Made by a program: the position numbers and the translations under genes. A stretch of DNA of 50,382 bases, taken from contig JAHYIS010000015.1 of NCBI GenBank assembly GCA_019429385.1, forward strand, positions 1-50,382, given 5' to 3'. Shown piece after piece: positions 16,451 through 24,557 of the stretch. Below the pieces are notes generated by a model. The model searched no databases and had not been told where the DNA came from. It worked only from the letters and a program-made list of their open reading frames with translations. Numbering within the stretch: position 1 is the first letter of the stretch; the number at the start of each line of letters is the position of its first letter. Source of the stretch: ANME-2 cluster archaeon (lineage in GTDB: Archaea > Halobacteriota > Methanosarcinia > Methanosarcinales > Methanocomedenaceae).

Positions 16451-17339
16451 CCATGAACTCTTCTGCGATGCATACATTGTTAAACTCCTTCAAAGCATCT
16501 TCCAGTAACTGTGATGTATCCTCTGAATAACGGGAGCTGATATGGGTCAGCACAAGCTGGTGCACATTTGCCAGGGATGCCAGGGATGCCGCCTCCCCTG
16601 CCGTGGAATGCATGGACTCGTTGGCCCAGTCCACCATGTCATCGGCAAGGGTCGAGTCATGGATAAGGATATCTGCTTTGTCGCTTGCTACAAAAACGCC
16701 GCTGCATGGCCTGGTATCACCGGAATAGACTATCCTGCGGCCCGGTCTCGGGGAGCCTACAACGTCACTGCTCTTTATGATCCTTCCCTGGAATTCGACA
16801 TCTTCTCCATTATGCAGGCGCTTGAACAGCGGTCCTGGAGGTATACCGAGTTCGAGGGCTTTATCACGGTCGAACCGTCCGGGCCTGTCTGCTTCCGCCA
16901 GGGCATAACCAACAGAGGGTACACTATGTTCGGTCCTGATAGCATCAATGTAATACTCACCCCTGTCCACCCTGTCCCCGGGATGTAATTCAATGGCCTG
17001 GATCTCGTATTTCAATTTATAGAATCCTATTGCCAGCATCAACCGGACGAATTCATTCACCCAGCGGGGACCGTATATTTTAAGAGGTTCTGTACGACCG
17101 TTAAAGTTCATGGTCTGTATCAGGCCCGGGATACCAAGGATATGGTCGGCATGGAAATGGGTGATGAATATGGAGGTCAGGTTGCCCATTCCGGTCTTGG
17201 CCCGCATCATTTGCTGCTGGGTGCCCTCTCCGCAGTCGAACAACATAAGCTCGCCCTTGCGGTTTACCAGAATAGCTGAAGGATTTCGTTTTGGGGTTGG
17301 TACACTGCCGCCGGTACCAAGGAATGTAACTCTGAGCAT
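16422..17339 (-). CDS. rnz: Ribonuclease Z
   Basis: The tRNA 3'-end processing endonuclease (short form, 305 residues). The metallo-beta-lactamase fold is clear: LGTGGSVPTPKRNPSA at the N-terminus, FDCGEGTQQQM, the zinc motif ITHFHADHILGIPGL, GDTRPC, and HDSTLADDMVDWANESMHSTAGEAA, the histidine-containing region typical of RNase Z. It acts in the cytoplasm on pre-tRNA trailers. The ATG start yields the expected MLRVTFLGTG. Its 3' end overlaps the convergent phosphoesterase gene. An ElaC identity is secure; a general hydrolase role is less likely. Confidence 0.96.
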   Translation of the reverse strand: MLRVTFLGTGGSVPTPKRNPSAILVNRKGELMLFDCGEGTQQQMMRAKTGMGNLTSIFITHFHADHILGIPGLIQTMNFNGRTEPLKIYGPRWVNEFVRLMLAIGFYKLKYEIQAIELHPGDRVDRGEYYIDAIRTEHSVPSVGYALAEADRPGRFDRDKALELGIPPGPLFKRLHNGEDVEFQGRIIKSSDVVGSPRPGRRIVYSGDTRPCSGVFVASDKADILIHDSTLADDMVDWANESMHSTAGEAASLASLANVHQLVLTHISSRYSEDTSQLLEDALKEFNNVCIAEEFMVIEIPYRDD

Positions 17340-17378
17340 CTAATGGTTTTATGGTATCTATGCTATTAAATAATATCC

Positions 17379-17687
17379 TTACATTTTTAATTTAACTGAT
17401 CTTACTTTTTCATCCAGTCCTTTACAGCCTTGCAGCCGGTGGTCTATCGTGATGCTGGTCAATACCCGGTTGACGCCCATATCCATTACAGCTTTGTGGG
17501 CTGCCTTGCACGCATCGAATATCTCGTCTATGCTCCCTGCCTGTATGGCAGTGCCCATTGGACATATCTGGTATTGCACATTGTGTTCATCCAGTGCTTT
17601 TACGGCGGTCGATATATAGCGGCTTAAGGAATCACCTTCGCCCAGGACTGCTAACTGGAGTTGTGCAGTAATTATTAATTCAGTCAA
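17379..17687 (-). CDS. Thiamine-binding-like protein of the MTH1187/YkoF family
   Basis: A 102-residue protein with the ferredoxin-like MTH1187 (DUF77) pattern: GDSLSRYISTAVKALDEHNVQYQICPMGTAIQAGS. Members form tetramers and bind thiamine or related ligands; the precise physiological role is unsettled. It lies 39 bases downstream of the RNase Z start on the same strand, and is followed by it, so the two may be co-transcribed. Confidence 0.9.
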   Translation of the reverse strand: MTELIITAQLQLAVLGEGDSLSRYISTAVKALDEHNVQYQICPMGTAIQAGSIDEIFDACKAAHKAVMDMGVNRVLTSITIDHRLQGCKGLDEKVRSVKLKM

Positions 17688-17989
17688 TAGGAATACCCCC
17701 TAATTGTTACGTGAAGTGATACGTTTAGTACTAATCAAGAAAAGATATGCGTTTATTTCTATATAGCATGCACTATGAATGATAAAAATACGGTAATAAT
17801 GCCAGATATGGATAAAATTGTCATACCGTAATTCATAATTTCAGCATGAAAAACGATATTTATCCGAGATTATCAGTGATTATTAACAACAAAACAACAA
17901 CATCATTATGATAATAATTATTATATGCACATTAATATAATTTCCCGTTGAAAGAAGGGGCTAGTTAAAACTATTTTTAGATGTTATCC
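17688..17989. other. A/T-rich intergenic region with a long imperfect inverted repeat
   Basis: No gene seen. Bases 17775-17780 (atgaat) plus 17789-17795 (tacggta) pair with 17824-17830 (taccgta) plus 17831-17836 (attcat), giving a 13-base stem broken by an 8-base bulge. It lies upstream of the thiamine-binding-like gene and downstream of the DUF72 gene, both minus strand, so it could be a terminator-like structure or a control site. Confidence 0.45.
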
Positions 17990-18946
17990 TCATGGATTGC
18001 CGGCATTCTTTTTTCCCATGGTTCTCCTGAGGTCTCTCAAAACGTCTTCTCTATTTTGGTATATTCCTTCATCCAACCTTTCCAGCAACACACGTACATG
18101 CACCCTTCTGTCTCCGGCCATATCTATCACCTTCCATCCCTGGGAGGCAATGAGTTCCTGCTTCCCTGCCGGGAACCGTGCATCTTCCAGCAGTACCTCT
18201 CCCAGGGCCTCTGCCCCGTTATGCGTTGTTACTCTCGGGAACCGTCCCTCTTTGCGGTAAACTTTCAACCTTGCCGCGTCCCTGTACATCCTGCCGCCGT
18301 GGAATGACAGGTACATAGACCCGGAACTGGTGTCCTGTGCCCTCCTGTCTATCTCAATAAGTTCTTCATCATCGAACTGGTAGAGGTTGTGGTAACCATG
18401 TCCGAACAGTCTTGAGTACAGAATGTCTGAACGATAGGCAGGTCCGGACTCCCTTGACAGGTCCACACAGTGCACCATATTGAACTCCTGCATCGATCGA
18501 ACCAGTTCGTCTCCCGGGAGCCCCCACCTGATCTCCCATACCAGCCGCACATCATCCAGCGGGACCGAGGCCAGAAGGTCGTGTATCCCTTTCACCGCCC
18601 TGTTTGGATCAAAGGACCGGGGGGTTTCCAGTACCAATAATCCTGAGCCCAGCCTCCTGCAAATCCCTATACTCTCTTCAAGCAGCCTGCATGAACGTTC
18701 AGACGGGGCCAGCATGTACCGGTGGGTCAGGTCACGATGACACCGTACCGAGAAGGTAAAACCTTCAGGAACCTTTTTCACCCAGGAATCCACCACCTCA
18801 GGGGACGGTGTCTGGTAGAACGTAGAGTTCACTTCCACAAAGTCGAATACCCGGGAATATGCTTCCAGGGTATCTGCACCCGGTATCCTGAAATATCCCC
18901 AGCCACAGGCCCCTGTCCTGTAATCCGGCATCAATTGATTTATCAT
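17990..18946 (-). CDS. DUF72 family protein with C-terminal extension
   Basis: A 318-residue protein. Residues 8-235 match DUF72, a TIM-barrel-like family of unknown function: GACGWGYFRIPG, FDFVEVNSTFYQTPS, GFTFSVRCHRDLTHRY, LVWEIRW and YSRLFGHG. The C-terminal 60 residues (ARFPAGKQELIASQGWKVID through YQNREDVLRDLR) resemble the small helical DUF2795-type module, not usually part of DUF72. A second, truncated DUF72 gene starts only 30 bases away on the opposite strand. No function can be given. Confidence 0.85.
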   Translation of the reverse strand: MINQLMPDYRTGACGWGYFRIPGADTLEAYSRVFDFVEVNSTFYQTPSPEVVDSWVKKVPEGFTFSVRCHRDLTHRYMLAPSERSCRLLEESIGICRRLGSGLLVLETPRSFDPNRAVKGIHDLLASVPLDDVRLVWEIRWGLPGDELVRSMQEFNMVHCVDLSRESGPAYRSDILYSRLFGHGYHNLYQFDDEELIEIDRRAQDTSSGSMYLSFHGGRMYRDAARLKVYRKEGRFPRVTTHNGAEALGEVLLEDARFPAGKQELIASQGWKVIDMAGDRRVHVRVLLERLDEGIYQNREDVLRDLRRTMGKKNAGNP

Positions 18947-18976
18947 CTGTCAAGGGTAATAATATTGCTGGAGTTG

Positions 18977-19384
18977 ATGTGTATGGGTACTATACGGCTT
19001 GGATGTTCAGGCTGGGACTATCGTGACTGTGGGGGTACGCTGTATGAGCGGGACGAGCCTTCGAAGCTCAGGGCATATACTTCACTGTTCAATACCGCAG
19101 AGATAAATTCCACGTTCTACAGCTACCCAAAACCCGGCCTGGTGCTGGGATGGACAGCTCATACCCCTGATGATTTTGTATTCTCGGTAAAGCTTAACCG
19201 GTTGGTGACCCACGATAAACAGCTTGACCTGGCAACCGGGGTGGAAGAGGATGTGCACAGGTTCTGCCAGCTTATGGAACCGCTGAAAAGAGCAGGGAAG
19301 CTGGCCATGCCACCGGAAAAAGGGAAATTGCTGCTGGATATGGTGAAAGGGCAGAAATGGGATTTCAGGCCGTATACGGGGTGA
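18977..19384 (+). pseudogene. Truncated DUF72 family gene
   Basis: The reading frame from ATG 18977 (or 18983) gives about 135 residues: IRLGCSGWDYRDCGG, SLFNTAEINSTFYSYPKPG, PDDFVFSVKLNRLVTHDK, FCQLMEPLKRAGKLA. These are the first half of a DUF72 protein, normally about 240-250 residues. After RAGKLA the sequence changes character (MPPEKGKLLLDMVKGQKWDF) and stops; no continuing frame with DUF72 features is visible downstream. It therefore appears to have lost its C-terminal half. It is divergent from the full-length DUF72 gene, but the two proteins differ a lot, so this is not a simple recent duplication. Confidence 0.7.
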
Positions 19385-19632
19385 ATTTTTATAGTTAATT
19401 TCGTATGACTCTATGATTGCCAGAGTATTGCGGACACCCTGGATACTATCCAGAGTCTCAAATAACTGCGACTGCAAAAGGTACATTTTCTCGTTGTTGC
19501 TTATTTTTTCTGCGTGGCATTTCCTGTGCACATGGCATGGACATTAAAGCGCAAATATCTAATTTTATAATAATTCAAGAATTATCATTTTAATATATAA
19601 GCACGACTATAAAAATTTTATATTACTAAAAT

Positions 19633-19648
19633 CGAAAAATATATATAG
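19633..19648 (+). promoter_or_regulatory. Box A of the putative leader RNA/small ORF unit
   Basis: The word cgaaaaatatatatag is a near-ideal archaeal BRE plus TATA element. Initiation about 25 bases downstream (near 19672) would produce a transcript with a leader of about 170 bases before the 50-residue ORF. Confidence 0.5.
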
Positions 19649-19707
19649 ACACATACCATACTAATTAACTATAACTTAGTGGAAATCGGAGATTGATCAT
19701 GGAAAAT

Positions 19708-19761
19708 ACCCCTCTCCAACCGTAAATGCAAATTATTAGCGGGCTGGGGAGTGGGGGTTAA
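19708..19761 (+). ncRNA. Possible structured leader or small RNA element
   Basis: An A/C/U-rich arm (tacccctctccaacc, from about 19708) can pair imperfectly with gggctggggagtgggggtt ending near 19759, making a G/C-rich stem with bulges around a loop of roughly 18 bases. It stands out strongly from its A/T-rich surroundings and lies between a good box A and a small ORF. It could be a leader element, a small RNA or a terminator of a short transcript. Only the inverted repeat is seen directly. Confidence 0.3.
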
Positions 19762-19841
19762 TTTATAGCACATATCAAAATTGTTTTAGATGATTTTGGT
19801 CAGTACCTGCATAATTTTCAGTCAAAGTTCGGGGAGATAAA

Positions 19842-19994
19842 ATGATTGCAATGTTAGAAACCTCTGAAGAAAGGATACAATTATTGAAAGCAGGATATGA
19901 TATAAAAAAGATCGAGCAGCTTTATGTCGAGGACCATAATTTTACAATTATAGTTGATCCAATTTTATTCAAAATAATCGAATTTGATCTCTAA
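19842..19994 (+). CDS. Small protein of 50 residues
   Basis: The ORF begins ATG after a ggggagata ribosome binding site placed six bases upstream. The product contains ERIQLLKAGYDIKKIEQLYVED followed by FTIIVDPILFKIIEF: an amphipathic helical half and a hydrophobic beta-like half. The codon use and the good ribosome binding site argue that it is real. I know no function; small archaeal proteins with the (E)RIxLLKxGxxxKxIExLY pattern appear familiar, but I cannot name a family. Confidence 0.5.
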   Translation: MIAMLETSEERIQLLKAGYDIKKIEQLYVEDHNFTIIVDPILFKIIEFDL

Positions 19995-20106
19995 AACGAA
20001 TGTCATGTACATGGGCATGCAAGTTCTTCACCGACCATGCTCGAAATTATGCAGGGGACAGGTACTGTTATCCGCGTACTCATGTACCATGCAATCTTCA
20101 AAACCA

Positions 20107-20116
20107 GTATAAATAG
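20107..20116 (+). promoter_or_regulatory. Box A of the MMP12 gene
   Basis: The word gtataaatag lies 36-45 bases ahead of the ATG at 20152, the usual archaeal arrangement with a leader of about 20 bases. Confidence 0.55.
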
Positions 20117-20151
20117 ACAGTGTTAATACCGATAAAACATTCCAGATAATT

Positions 20152-21120
20152 ATGTTTGTCGGCATAGACCATGGCACTACCCACATACGGTTTGCATCCA
20201 CAGACGGCCGTGTATTCAAACTATCAAGACTTCATGCGGCAAAGATGGCCGGTGAAGATATCCGGAATGCATTCCTGAAGGGACTGTACACTTCTGTATC
20301 AGAAATAACGATGATGGCCGTAACGTATTCCATGGGTGACGGGATAGACATGGTCACACCCATTGACCGTGTACCTGACAGGGGTATAAAGGACAGGCAC
20401 GGTGCCGGGCTTCATGTAGGTGGAGGCACGCTGGTCTATGACACTATCAAAAATTCAGGCATTCCGGCACTGGTAATACCCGGGCTTCACAGGGGCAATA
20501 CGCCCGATGCCAGGTTCAATGTATTTTCCCATGGTGCCAGCCCTGAAAAAATTGGCATCGTATACCATGCTTACAGGAAAGGATATGATAACATGGTTGT
20601 ATCTGATATCAGTTCCAACACGGTAACACTGGCAGTGGCACAGGGTACATTGCTGGGTGCGCTGGATGCGTGCATATTTGCGCCCGGAATACATCACGGT
20701 CCTATAGACCTGGAAGGAATACGGGATGTGGATTATGGAGAAATTACCGCTAATGAAGCCTTCACCCGTGCAGGAGTGGTCAAGATGGCAGGGGTGAAGG
20801 ACATAGAGGCTCTAATGGCTGCTTTTTCTGCGGGTGACCCTTCTGCAGTCCTTGCTCTGGATACCGCAGCCCTGTTTGCAGCAATGGAGATAGTTTCCAT
20901 GAAACTGCTGCTCAGGGAAAAAGGCATAGAGGACCCCCGCATATTCTTAGCAGGTTCGGTCAGTGATATCAAGTATGCCAGGGACAGGATAAAGTCACAC
21001 GTTGGTACAGGTGTGGAATGTCTTGGAGTATGGTCTGGTGCCCTGGGCTGCGCACGTATTGCAGAGGATATATGTGGCGGTGCCAGGGACATCATGGGAA
21101 TAGGCGTCGATATAGATTGA
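20152..21120 (+). CDS. Methanogenesis marker protein 12
   Basis: A 322-residue protein of the ASKHA (acetate kinase/Hsp70-like) superfamily matching methanogenesis marker 12. The N-terminus VGIDHGTTHIRFAS is a phosphate-1-type loop, with GAGLHVGGGTLVYDTIKN, VVSDISSNTVTLAVAQGTLLGALDACIFAPG and the C-terminal IFLAGSVSDIKYARDRI all family features. The role is unknown, but the gene is almost confined to archaea with methyl-coenzyme M reductase, so it is the best marker of organism type in the window. It is transcribed just ahead of pyrB, which has its own box A. Confidence 0.93.
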   Translation: MFVGIDHGTTHIRFASTDGRVFKLSRLHAAKMAGEDIRNAFLKGLYTSVSEITMMAVTYSMGDGIDMVTPIDRVPDRGIKDRHGAGLHVGGGTLVYDTIKNSGIPALVIPGLHRGNTPDARFNVFSHGASPEKIGIVYHAYRKGYDNMVVSDISSNTVTLAVAQGTLLGALDACIFAPGIHHGPIDLEGIRDVDYGEITANEAFTRAGVVKMAGVKDIEALMAAFSAGDPSAVLALDTAALFAAMEIVSMKLLLREKGIEDPRIFLAGSVSDIKYARDRIKSHVGTGVECLGVWSGALGCARIAEDICGGARDIMGIGVDID

Positions 21121-21138
21121 TTCGCAAGATATTCAATA

Positions 21139-21148
21139 GGTTTAAATC
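21139..21148 (+). promoter_or_regulatory. Box A of pyrBI
   Basis: The word ggtttaaatc lies 21-30 bases before the tandem ATGs of pyrB. At the normal box A to start distance, transcription would begin at or beside the first ATG, predicting a leaderless pyrBI mRNA. Confidence 0.5.
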
Positions 21149-21168
21149 ACTAAATCTCCATATTAAAG

Positions 21169-22095
21169 ATGATGAACTTTGACCGCTGTCACATTCTCTC
21201 AATGAAGGATTTTACCCGGGACGAAATTGATTTTATTCTGGAGAGGGCTCTTAAACTCGAAACGCTGGCCAGGGGCGGCAGGTCAGATATCCTGACAGGA
21301 AAGATCCTGGCACTGTTGTTCTATGAACCCAGCACAAGAACCCGCATGTCTTTCGAGACTGCAATGTTACGGTTGGGCGGCAACGTATTGAACCTGGGCT
21401 CAAAAGAGGCAAGCAGTGTTGTAAAAGGGGAGACTCTGGCCGATACCATTCGGGTGATAAGTACCTATTCGGATGCCATTGTATTGCGTCATCCAAGCGA
21501 AGGTTCGGCACGCATGGCAGCTGAATTTGCATCAGTCCCCATTATAAACGGAGGAGACGGTGCCGGGCATCATCCCACCCAGACCCTGCTTGACCTGTAT
21601 ACCATTAAAAAGGAAAGCCATCTTGATGATCTGGACATTGCCATAGTGGGGGACCTGAAGTACGGACGTACTGTTCATTCCCTTGCTTATGCCCTTTCTT
21701 TATACGGTGCAAATATCACGTTTGTATCCCCACCCCAGTTAAAGATGCCGCAACAGATAAAAGGGGACATCAAAGCAATGGGTGCCAGGGTCAGCGAGAC
21801 TGAAAACCTTGACGAGGTACTGGATAGCGTGGATGTGCTGTACATGACCCGCATCCAGAAGGAACGGTTCCCTGACCCGACCGAATACAACAAAGTAGTG
21901 GGTGCCTACAAGATAACAGGAGAGCATTTTAACAATGTCAGGGAGGATATGATAGTCATGCATCCTCTTCCCAGGGTATATGAGATTGACAGTTCAGTGG
22001 ATAATTCACCTCATGCCCGATATTTCGAGCAGTCATTCTACGGGGTGCCCATCAGGATGGCATTGCTTACTCTCGTGCTGGGGGTCGATGTATGA
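21169..22095 (+). CDS. pyrB: Aspartate carbamoyltransferase, catalytic subunit
   Basis: Catalyses carbamoyl phosphate plus aspartate to carbamoyl aspartate, the committed step of pyrimidine synthesis. The 308-residue length is standard. The carbamoyl-phosphate loop EPSTRTRMSFE, the HPTQTLLD motif and the late MHPLPRVYEID are complete. Either of two adjacent ATGs can start it. Its stop overlaps the pyrI start by four bases (ATGA), so catalytic and regulatory chains are made in a coupled way to assemble the c6r6 holoenzyme. Confidence 0.97.
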   Translation: MMNFDRCHILSMKDFTRDEIDFILERALKLETLARGGRSDILTGKILALLFYEPSTRTRMSFETAMLRLGGNVLNLGSKEASSVVKGETLADTIRVISTYSDAIVLRHPSEGSARMAAEFASVPIINGGDGAGHHPTQTLLDLYTIKKESHLDDLDIAIVGDLKYGRTVHSLAYALSLYGANITFVSPPQLKMPQQIKGDIKAMGARVSETENLDEVLDSVDVLYMTRIQKERFPDPTEYNKVVGAYKITGEHFNNVREDMIVMHPLPRVYEIDSSVDNSPHARYFEQSFYGVPIRMALLTLVLGVDV

Positions 22096-22556
22096 CCCCT
22101 GGAAAGGAATTGAGGGTACATCCAATACGTGACGGCACTGTCATAGACCACATCAATGCCGGGCAGGCTATGAATGTGTTAAAGATACTGGGTATAACGG
22201 GTTCGTCCAGTGCTGTTATTTCAGTGGCGATGAACGTGTCCAGCCGGGATATTATGTTCAAGGATATTGTAAAGATTGAGGACAGGGAACTGGAAGATAA
22301 AGAAGTGGACAAGATATCCCTCATCTCACCCAAAGCAACAATAAATATTATACGCGACTTTGGCGTTGCAGACAAGCATCGTGTGGAGTTGCCTGAAATG
22401 GTGGAAAGTATGGTCAGGTGTGCAAACCCGGACTGTATTTCAAATACCAATGAACCGGTGACCTCAAAGTTCGAAGTGAAAAAGGACCCGATACGATTAA
22501 GATGTATCTATTGCGAGCATATGATAACGGAAAATATCGCAGAACATCTTATTTAG
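22092..22556 (+). CDS. pyrI: Aspartate carbamoyltransferase, regulatory subunit
   Basis: The 154-residue regulatory chain binds CTP/ATP through its N-terminal domain (LRVHPIRDGTVIDHINAGQA) and contacts the catalytic chain through a C-terminal zinc domain whose four cysteines are seen in CANPDCISN and LRCIYCEHM. All elements are intact, so feedback inhibition by CTP is expected. It is coupled to pyrB by a four-base overlap. The CTP synthase gene, whose product is the effector, lies only 2.7 kb downstream. Confidence 0.97.
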   Translation: MTPGKELRVHPIRDGTVIDHINAGQAMNVLKILGITGSSSAVISVAMNVSSRDIMFKDIVKIEDRELEDKEVDKISLISPKATINIIRDFGVADKHRVELPEMVESMVRCANPDCISNTNEPVTSKFEVKKDPIRLRCIYCEHMITENIAEHLI

Positions 22557-22624
22557 CAGGTATATGCGATGGTTATTCAGCAGGGATAGTAACAGGTGTT
22601 TAATAGATATTACAGGATATTTTT

Positions 22625-22990
22625 ATGGTTGAGATCACGCGGGTACTTTTGCTTTTGAAAAATATGGTCTATGAGAGCACCAGCCCCCAGGAAACGATTC
22701 GGTTCGCAAAATACTACCGCAAAAAAGGACTTGATGTTGTAGTTGTACTGTGGGGTCCGATGGGTGTGCTCCTGGGTAAGAAAGATAAAAGGGGCACCCC
22801 TGTCTATGACAGGTCTGTACGTGAATGCCTGGACCTTGGTGTCCGGTTCAAATGCTGCCGCCTGGCATGTTCCATGGTCGGGCTCCAGGATGACGATTTC
22901 ATGGAAGGTATTGAAGTTGTTGAGTCGTTTGAAGTAGCTGAAATGTTCCTTGAGTATCAAAAAGAAGGGCAGCTGATAATAAGTTTGTGA
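22625..22990 (+). CDS. DsrE family protein
   Basis: A 121-residue DsrE/DsrF-like protein: LLLLKNMVYESTSPQETIRFAKYYRKKGLDVVVVLWGPMGV has the Rossmann-like start of the family, and two cysteines fall in FKCCRLACSM, one of which could carry sulfur as in sulfur-relay proteins. Substrate unknown. It starts about 70 bases after pyrI and could share its transcript. Confidence 0.85.
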   Translation: MVEITRVLLLLKNMVYESTSPQETIRFAKYYRKKGLDVVVVLWGPMGVLLGKKDKRGTPVYDRSVRECLDLGVRFKCCRLACSMVGLQDDDFMEGIEVVESFEVAEMFLEYQKEGQLIISL

Positions 22991-23150
22991 CTATTTACCG
23001 TATTTCATTTAAACAATGATTTATCATTGACAATACAGAAACATTAATGGTTGATAAAATATATTTTAAGTTGACCATAATAGCAAAATATCCCTATTGT
23101 TGCATAAAACAAACTATGCATAAATTTGAAGCATGACTTTAAGTAAGAGG

Positions 23151-23167
23151 AAATATAATTATATATT
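23151..23167 (+). promoter_or_regulatory. Box A of the HTH-CBS gene
   Basis: An aaatataattatatatt element sits about 50-65 bases ahead of the ATG at 23216, followed by A/T-rich sequence and an aggagca ribosome binding site. It is the only credible promoter in the 225-base gap after the DsrE gene. Confidence 0.5.
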
Positions 23168-23215
23168 CATTATTCATTATTATTATTACTAATTACTATC
23201 AGGAGCAAGTTAAAC

Positions 23216-24091
23216 ATGGAACTTACGCCAATTCAGAGAGAGATTTTAACTGCTTTAATTAATCTTTATCGACAGAATAAATGTGCAATTAAAGGAGAAA
23301 TGATTGCAGAAATAATTAACCGTAATCCCGGAACAGTTCGCAATCAGATGCAGTCACTGAAAGCGCTTGGATTGGTCGAAGGGGTACCAGGTCCCAAAGG
23401 CGGGTACAAAGCAACCGGTGCTACCTATCAAGTGTTAAATGTTACTGAAATGGATACCGAAGCAGTAGTCCCCATATATAAAAATCATCAGCTTGTTGAT
23501 GGGCTGACAGCTGCAGAGATTAGTTTTACTACCGTGCGCCATCCAGATACCTGCAATGGTATCATTCGCATTCTTGGCGATATACGTGATTTTGATACTG
23601 GTGATGTCATACAGGTAGGACCAACACCCGTCAATAAACTAATCGTTCGAGGAAAAGTAATGGGGCGGGATGATTCATCCAATGCTTTACTTTTTTCTAT
23701 TACTGAGATGGTTTCACTTCCCAAACGTCCAATACGTGAATATCTATCTGATAAAACAATTTCCGTACCAGCCAATGCTACCATTCAGGAAGCTGCAAGG
23801 ATATTTACCAGAAATAACATTCATGGTGCCCCTGTTGAGGATAAAGGCAGTATTGTAGGGGTCATTACCTATACCGATATTGGTAATACCCTTGCCAGCG
23901 GAAAGATGAACCTCAAGATACGGGAGATCATGACAAAAGACATCATTTCTGTGGATGGCGATACTGCACTATACGATGTTGTAAAGTTATTTGATAACAA
24001 GAAGGTCGGAAGATTGATGGTAACTTCCGGGGGCAAATATATAGGTATCATCAGCAAGACAGACGTTCTTCATGAGATGGTCGTTTACTAA
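23216..24091 (+). CDS. Winged-helix transcriptional regulator with paired CBS domains
   Basis: A 291-residue archaeal regulator. Residues 1-70 form a winged helix (PIQREILTALINLYRQN, NRNPGTVRNQMQSLKALGLVEG), a central 90-residue domain follows, and residues 175-290 are two CBS motifs (IREYLSDKTISVPANATIQE, HGAPVEDKGSIVGVITYTD; IREIMTKDIISVDGDTALYD, GGKYIGIISKTDVL). CBS pairs usually bind adenine nucleotides or SAM, so it probably senses energy or methyl-donor state and acts on DNA. An archaea-typical architecture, similar to MJ1232-like proteins. It lies in a nucleotide and amino-acid biosynthesis region, which fits but does not prove its role. Confidence 0.88.
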   Translation: MELTPIQREILTALINLYRQNKCAIKGEMIAEIINRNPGTVRNQMQSLKALGLVEGVPGPKGGYKATGATYQVLNVTEMDTEAVVPIYKNHQLVDGLTAAEISFTTVRHPDTCNGIIRILGDIRDFDTGDVIQVGPTPVNKLIVRGKVMGRDDSSNALLFSITEMVSLPKRPIREYLSDKTISVPANATIQEAARIFTRNNIHGAPVEDKGSIVGVITYTDIGNTLASGKMNLKIREIMTKDIISVDGDTALYDVVKLFDNKKVGRLMVTSGGKYIGIISKTDVLHEMVVY

Positions 24092-24355
24092 GGCAGCGAC
24101 ATATCACTTTTTTTGAGTTTCAGTTCGAATAAACTCAGGCAAGGATTTTTCAGTAATTCGGAGAAACAAATTCCCTTTCAACAAACCAGGGGCCTCATGT
24201 CTCTTGATTTTAGAACATGGGATTTTTACGAGATCATCGGGAATACGTTTTCTTTCTATTGAACAGAGTATTGCCAGCCCAGTATACACCGATAATTTGA
24301 TGAACGAATATGTCGTAACCATAAACACGATAAAAAGTTTTGTGAGTTGAGAACT

Positions 24356-24538
24356 GTGAAACATGAACTTATGGAAATATTATGCTGTCCAATGTGTAAA
24401 GGTGACCTGGTACTTACCGTGGATGAAGAGGATGAAAATGAGATTATTTCGGGCTCATTGTTCTGTGAAAAGTGTGATGAGCATTATCCTATAGAAGACA
24501 GCATCCCAAATATGCTTCCACCCGAACTGCGGGAATAA
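24356..24538 (+). CDS. Trm112-like zinc-ribbon protein
   Basis: About 60 residues starting at GTG (the frame extends back to TTG 24347, but homologues begin MKHELMEILCCP). The motif ILCCPMCKGDLVLTV and LFCEKCDEHYPIEDSIPNMLPPEL matches Trm112, a small zinc-ribbon activator of several methyltransferases in translation. Cysteines CCPMC and CEKC would bind zinc. The next gene begins about 20 bases later on the same strand. Confidence 0.88.
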   Translation: MKHELMEILCCPMCKGDLVLTVDEEDENEIISGSLFCEKCDEHYPIEDSIPNMLPPELRE

Positions 24539-24557
24539 CTCCAAGAGGCCGCTACTA

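Larger units (their letters stand above)
19385..20151. other. 770-base spacer with a possible leader RNA and a small ORF
   Basis: The stretch is A/T-rich. It contains a strong box A at 19633-19648, a G/C-rich imperfect inverted repeat at 19708-19761, an 8-codon micro-ORF (ATG at 19700), and a 50-residue ORF at 19842-19994, listed separately. The remaining bases 19385-19620 show no supported feature. Confidence 0.5.

Noticed and set aside
24104-24364. 86-residue minus-strand frame between the HTH-CBS and Trm112-like genes
   Set aside because: It overlaps the start of the Trm112-like gene, has no ribosome binding site and matches no family. I treat the stretch as spacer, though a decayed gene fragment cannot be excluded.
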